DNA of 32,957 nucleotides from Halopseudomonas oceani (GTDB lineage Bacteria; Pseudomonadota; Gammaproteobacteria; Pseudomonadales; Pseudomonadaceae), in assembly GCF_002903165.1 (NCBI RefSeq), contig NZ_PPSK01000026.1, positions 1 through 32,957 of the forward strand, given 5' to 3'. Of this stretch, positions 29,388-32,957 are shown piece by piece. Made by a program: the position numbers and the translations under genes. Position 1 is the stretch's first letter, and every line of letters begins with the position of its first letter. Below the pieces are notes generated by a model. The model saw only the letters and a list, made by a program, of their open reading frames with translations. It did no database searches and was not told the DNA's origin.

Positions 29388-30887
29388 ATGAAACCATCGC
29401 TCGTCCTCAAGATGGGGCAGCAGCTGACGATGACACCGCAGCTGCAGCAAGCCATCAGACTGCTTCAGCTATCCAGCCTTGACCTCCAGCAGGAGGTGCA
29501 AGAGGCGCTGGAAGCCAATCCCATGCTGGAAATGGCAGACGACGGCGACGAAGACTACGGCAGCAGCAACGCGCAGGATAATGGCGATGATGACGCGCCG
29601 GCGGTCACCATGCCCGAACCGGTTTCCCTCGACTCCATTGAGCAACATGGCCAAGCCGACCAGGACACTAACTGGAACGAACAGATCCCCAACGAGTTGC
29701 CAGTCGACACCCAGTGGGAGGACGTCTATCAGACCTCGGCCAGCTCGCTGCCCAGCCAGGACGATGAAGACTGGGACTACACCTCGCGCACAGGCACCGG
29801 CGAAACCCTGCAAAGCCATCTCGAGTGGCAGCTGAACCTGCTGCCGGTGTCCGAAACCGATTACCAGATCGCAACTGCCTTGATCGACGGTATCAATGCC
29901 GACGGCTATCTTGAAGAGTCGCTCGACGACATTCTGGCCTCCCTGCCCGCAGAGCTGGAAGTCGAGCGGGATGAAGTTGAGATGGTCTTGCACCGCATTC
30001 AGCAGTTCGAGCCGGTTGGCGTTGGCGCACGTGATCTACGCGAATGCCTGCTACTGCAGATTCGTCAGCTGCCTGAGAATACTCCGATGCTGGAGCAGGC
30101 AACCCGAGTAGTGCGCGATCATCTGGAGCTGCTCGGCAGTCGCGACTTTACCCAACTGATGCGCCGCAGCAAGCTGAAGGAAGACCAGTTGCGCGATGTG
30201 GTCGCCCTGATTCAGACCCTCAACCCCCGCCCGGGCTCGGAAATCGCATCAGGCGAACCCGAGTACGTCATCCCGGACGTGATCGTCCGCCGTGACGCCA
30301 ACCGCTGGCTGGTCGAGCTGAATCAGGAGGCCGTCCCCAAGGTTCGCGTCAACGGCCACTACGCATCTATGGTGCGGCGGGCCGATTCCAGCGACGACAA
30401 CACCTACCTGCGCAATAATTTGCAAGAGGCGCGCTGGTTCATCAAGAGCCTGCAGAGCCGCAACGAAACATTGATGAAAGTGGCTACCCAGATCGTCGAG
30501 CACCAGCGCGGCTTCCTGGAACATGGCGAAGAAGCGATGAAGCCGCTGGTACTGCATGACATCGCCGAGGCGGTTGGCATGCACGAGTCGACCATTTCGC
30601 GGGTAACCACCCAAAAATACATGCACACACCGCGCGGCATCTTTGAGCTGAAGTACTTTTTCTCCAGCCATGTTGGCACCAGCGAAGGAGGTGAATTCTC
30701 CTCTACCGCTATCCGCGCACTGATCAAAAAGCTGGTCGCAGCAGAAAACCCAAAGAAACCATTGAGCGACAGCAAGATCGCTGGTTTACTTGAAGAACAG
30801 GGCATCGAAGTAGCCCGACGGACCATCGCAAAGTACCGCGAATCGCTCAACATCGCGCCATCGAGCGAACGCAAGCGACTGGTCTAG
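29388..30887 (+). CDS. rpoN: RNA polymerase sigma-54 factor
   Basis: A 499-residue sigma-54 that directs RNA polymerase to -24/-12 promoters and needs enhancer-binding AAA+ activators. Visible are the glutamine/leucine-rich region I (about 1-48: [21 protein letters not shown]...), a long acidic region II (about 50-115), the core-binding region, a helix-turn-helix near 380-400 ([17 protein letters not shown]) and the RpoN box [10 protein letters not shown] near the C-terminus. Its position between lptB and hpf is the standard arrangement. The 93-bp gap to lptB holds no obvious terminator. Confidence 0.98.
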   Translation: MKPSLVLKMGQQLTMTPQLQQAIRLLQLSSLDLQQEVQEALEANPMLEMADDGDEDYGSSNAQDNGDDDAPAVTMPEPVSLDSIEQHGQADQDTNWNEQIPNELPVDTQWEDVYQTSASSLPSQDDEDWDYTSRTGTGETLQSHLEWQLNLLPVSETDYQIATALIDGINADGYLEESLDDILASLPAELEVERDEVEMVLHRIQQFEPVGVGARDLRECLLLQIRQLPENTPMLEQATRVVRDHLELLGSRDFTQLMRRSKLKEDQLRDVVALIQTLNPRPGSEIASGEPEYVIPDVIVRRDANRWLVELNQEAVPKVRVNGHYASMVRRADSSDDNTYLRNNLQEARWFIKSLQSRNETLMKVATQIVEHQRGFLEHGEEAMKPLVLHDIAEAVGMHESTISRVTTQKYMHTPRGIFELKYFFSSHVGTSEGGEFSSTAIRALIKKLVAAENPKKPLSDSKIAGLLEEQGIEVARRTIAKYRESLNIAPSSERKRLV

Positions 30888-30964
30888 TACCTGCAGTGAC
30901 AGCCCTCTGAAAGGGCCGTCCAACGCAGCAGATCCAGTTCAGGGATCAAGCAAGTGGCATTACC

Positions 30965-30983
30965 GGGTGACCGTGGGTCACCC
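30965..30983 (+). promoter_or_regulatory. Perfect short hairpin in the rpoN-hpf gap
   Basis: GGGTGACC and GGTCACCC, separated by GTG, form a perfect 8-bp stem ending 30 bases before the hpf ATG. No T-run follows, so it is not an ordinary terminator. It could be an RNA structure in the hpf leader or a protein-binding palindrome. A smaller stem (GCCCT/AGGGC) is at 30902-30916. Confidence 0.45.
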
Positions 30984-31013
30984 AGCAACAACAAGCCAAT
31001 CAGGAGACGCCGT

Positions 31014-31322
31014 ATGCAACTGAACATTAGCGGTCACCAACTCGATATCACCGACGCACTGCGCGACTACGTCACCGAAAAAATGTCCCGCCTGGAGCGG
31101 CATTTCGACAAGATCACCAACGTCCAGGTCACCCTGGAGGTGGAAAAACTTCGACAGAAGGCCGAAGCTACCCTGCATATCGCAGGTGGCGAAGTGGTCG
31201 CACTGGCAGAACACTCCGACATGTACGCCGCCATTGACCTGCTGACCGACAAGCTGGATCGCCAACTGATCAAGCACAAGGAAAAGCACATCGACCGTCA
31301 GCAAGGCGCGAACGACCGATAA
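31014..31322 (+). CDS. hpf: Ribosome hibernation promoting factor, short form
   Basis: A 102-residue HPF/YfiA-family protein that binds the 30S decoding region and drives 100S dimer formation or ribosome silencing in stationary phase. The fold MQLNISGHQLDITDALRDYV, KMSRLERHF, VQVTLEVEK and EHSDMYAAIDLLTDKLDRQL is complete, and the long-form C-terminal domain is absent. The ATG at 31014 has AGGAG eight bases upstream; an in-frame ATG at 30954 would include the hairpin and an atypical leader. Confidence 0.96.
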   Translation: MQLNISGHQLDITDALRDYVTEKMSRLERHFDKITNVQVTLEVEKLRQKAEATLHIAGGEVVALAEHSDMYAAIDLLTDKLDRQLIKHKEKHIDRQQGANDR

Positions 31323-31343
31323 CCGGACCTTCACTGCATCAAC

Positions 31344-31802
31344 ATGCAAATAGACCACATCCTGACCCCTGAACGCACCTTCGCTGGCGTTCAGGGCGGA
31401 TCCAAAAAACGTGTGCTGGAGCTGATCGGCAAGCTGGTTGCCCAGCACACCAACCTGGATCCAGACGCCATTTACGAAAACCTCATCGCTCGAGAACGCT
31501 TGGGCTCCACCGGTTTCGGTAATGGCATCGCCATTCCCCATTGTCGTCTGGAGGACTGCCATCAGGCCATCGGAGCCCTGCTGCAGCTGGACGGCAAGAT
31601 CGATTTCGACGCACTCGATGGCCAACCGGTCGACCTGATCTTTGTTCTTCTGGTCCCGCAGGAAGCCACCGAACAACATCTACAGATTCTCAAGATGCTG
31701 GCCAGCAAACTCGACAACGCCGAGTTACGAGATGCGCTGCGCGCAGCACCCGACGCGGACAACCTGTACCGTGTCATGGTCGGCCCCGGCGACGGAGGCT
31801 GA
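31344..31802 (+). CDS. ptsN: PTS IIA-like nitrogen regulatory protein
   Basis: A 152-residue EIIA-Ntr. It receives phosphate from NPr on a histidine, here His66 in the GIAIPHC motif, and regulates targets such as potassium transport and carbon/nitrogen responses by its phosphorylation state. The pattern [21 protein letters not shown] and [23 protein letters not shown] is typical. It lies 21 bases after hpf and one base before rapZ. The first enzyme, PtsP, is not in this window. Confidence 0.96.
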   Translation: MQIDHILTPERTFAGVQGGSKKRVLELIGKLVAQHTNLDPDAIYENLIARERLGSTGFGNGIAIPHCRLEDCHQAIGALLQLDGKIDFDALDGQPVDLIFVLLVPQEATEQHLQILKMLASKLDNAELRDALRAAPDADNLYRVMVGPGDGG

Positions 31803-31803
31803 C

Positions 31804-32658
31804 ATGCGTCTGATTGTCGTCAGCGGCCGGTCCGGTTCAGGCAAAAGCACCGCTCTGCACCTGCTCGAAGACAACGGCTTCTACTGTATCGACAATCTGC
31901 CTGCCGGCCTGCTGCCGGAACTGGCTCGCCAGGCCCGCGAAAACGCCTTCAGCCTGCCAGAAGTGGCGATCAGTATTGATGCCCGCAACCTGCCTAATGA
32001 CCTGGCCCGCTTTCCCGAACTGCTGCGCGACGTCCGCAACGCCGGCGTGCAGTGCGACGTGCTGTTTCTTGCCTCGCGCAACGACGTACTCATCAAGCGC
32101 TTCTCGGAGACCCGCCGCAAGCACCCGCTAACCGATGGCAATCTGTCACTCGGAGAAGCACTGGATCGCGAAGCGCTGCTGCTGCAACCGATCATCGACC
32201 TGGCAACCCTCAAGGTCGACACCAGTCACCTCAACCTTTATCAACTGCGCGACCACCTCAAACAACGCCTGCTCGGCACCAAGGGCAGCCAGCCGTCAGT
32301 GCTGATCCAGTCTTTCGGCTTCAAACGCGGCCTGCCCGTGGACGCAGACCTGGTATTTGACGTGCGCTGTCTGCCAAACCCGTACTGGCTACCGGACCTG
32401 CGCGCCTTTTCCGGCCGCGATACACCGGTCAGCGACTATCTGAGCAAGCAGCCTGAAGTGGAGGAGATGTATCAGGATATCTGTCAGTACCTGAAGAAAT
32501 GGCTGCCGCGCTACGCCGCCAGTGAGCGCAGCTACATGACCATCGCCATCGGCTGCACCGGTGGGCATCACCGCTCGGTCTACATCGCCGAGCGCTTGGT
32601 GCGGGAACTGAGCGCCGGCACCCCAAACCTGCTGATACGACACCGCGACCTGCCCTGA
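31804..32658 (+). CDS. rapZ: RNase adapter protein RapZ
   Basis: A 284-residue protein with an N-terminal P-loop (GRSGSGKST, residues 8-16) and the C-terminal RapZ domain ([26 protein letters not shown] and [19 protein letters not shown]). In E. coli RapZ binds the small RNA GlmZ and directs RNase E, tuning amino-sugar synthesis. No GlmZ-like RNA was recognised here, so the pseudomonad target is open. The stop overlaps the npr ATG by one base. Confidence 0.96.
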   Translation: MRLIVVSGRSGSGKSTALHLLEDNGFYCIDNLPAGLLPELARQARENAFSLPEVAISIDARNLPNDLARFPELLRDVRNAGVQCDVLFLASRNDVLIKRFSETRRKHPLTDGNLSLGEALDREALLLQPIIDLATLKVDTSHLNLYQLRDHLKQRLLGTKGSQPSVLIQSFGFKRGLPVDADLVFDVRCLPNPYWLPDLRAFSGRDTPVSDYLSKQPEVEEMYQDICQYLKKWLPRYAASERSYMTIAIGCTGGHHRSVYIAERLVRELSAGTPNLLIRHRDLP

Positions 32659-32930
32659 TGCCAAGCTCACGCGTTCTCATCATCAACAAACTGGGGCTGC
32701 ATGCCCGTGCCGCCGCCAAGTTTGTTGGCATAGCCAACCAGTACGGCTGCAAGGTCAGTATAGGCCATGACGAAAACGATCAGGTTGACGGCAAGAGCAT
32801 CATGCAGGTCATGATGCTGGCAGCTGGCAAAGGCACAGAGGTATGCGTCAACTGTGAAGGCGAGCAGGCAGACGAAGCCCTGCAAGCATTGCTGGACCTG
32901 ATCAACGACTACTTTGGGGAAGGAGAGTAA
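32658..32930 (+). CDS. ptsO: Phosphocarrier protein NPr (HPr-like)
   Basis: A 90-residue HPr-family phosphocarrier of the nitrogen PTS, passing phosphate from PtsP to PtsN. The active site KLGLHARAAAKFV places the phosphoryl-accepting His15. VDGKSIMQVMMLAAGKGTEV is the usual serine-loop region. It is the last gene of the rpoN-linked unit; its ATG shares a base with the rapZ stop (TGATG). Confidence 0.96.
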   Translation: MPSSRVLIINKLGLHARAAAKFVGIANQYGCKVSIGHDENDQVDGKSIMQVMMLAAGKGTEVCVNCEGEQADEALQALLDLINDYFGEGE

Positions 32931-32936
32931 ACCCAG

Positions 32937-32957
32937 CCGCAAGCCGCAAGCCGCAAG
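32937..32957. repeat. Tandem heptamer repeat, three copies of CCGCAAG, running off the window
   Basis: Three identical CCGCAAG units begin six bases after the ptsO stop and continue to the last base of the window, so the array is probably longer. The unit differs by one base from the CGGCAAG unit of the perfect array at 15689-15744. Confidence 0.85.

Overview
This is a chromosomal stretch of a gamma-proteobacterium of the Pseudomonas lineage in the broad sense. The inference rests on gene order and protein character: algW-hisC-hisD-hisG-murA-ibaG-mlaBCDEF / kdsD-kdsC-lptC-lptA-lptB-rpoN-hpf-ptsN-rapZ-npr matches, as I remember it, the order in Pseudomonas aeruginosa, as does purL-mltF-tadA. 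The many short AAGC-type heptamer repeats between genes suggest a stutzeri/mendocina/Halopseudomonas-like relative, but I cannot fix the species.

Layout. (1) About 1-1700: a two-gene leftward unit with an SDR oxidoreductase followed by an AraC/MGMT fusion resembling Ada without its N-terminal zinc domain. (2) About 1870-3000: a leftward DUF418 membrane protein. (3) About 3047-5890: the main accessory feature, a decayed chromosomal integron. A rightward integron-integrase pseudogene (5174-5890) has a TAG at codon 32 and lacks roughly 85 residues in the middle, yet keeps a very good LexA box and a plausible promoter. To its left, reading away from it, are small gene cassettes separated by attC-like sites: a NIPSNAP protein, a frameshifted hypothetical, a four-helix membrane protein and a hypothetical. 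(4) 5915-5951: a bidirectional terminator, then purL (leftward) and the divergent mltF, a repeat-rich gap, and tadA (leftward). (5) 12277-15643: the leftward sulfate-activation unit cysD-cysNC, interrupted by a frameshifted four-helix-bundle (IVS/S23-type) gene bracketed by heptamer repeats. (6) 15907-17943: a Nif3-family protein and, divergent from it, algW. (7) 17940-25752: a leftward run of hisC, hisD, hisG, murA, ibaG and mlaB-F. (8) 25958-32930: a rightward run for Kdo synthesis, LPS transport, sigma-54, ribosome hibernation and the nitrogen PTS.

Functionally the right half is an envelope cluster (peptidoglycan precursor synthesis, Mla phospholipid transport, Kdo, Lpt, AlgW envelope-stress protease) joined to histidine biosynthesis and sigma-54/PTS-Ntr regulation. 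No rRNA, tRNA or CRISPR array was recognised. The parts most worth a second look are the dead integrase with intact-looking SOS control, the graded decay of its attC sites, and the association of the heptamer repeats with the broken four-helix-bundle gene.
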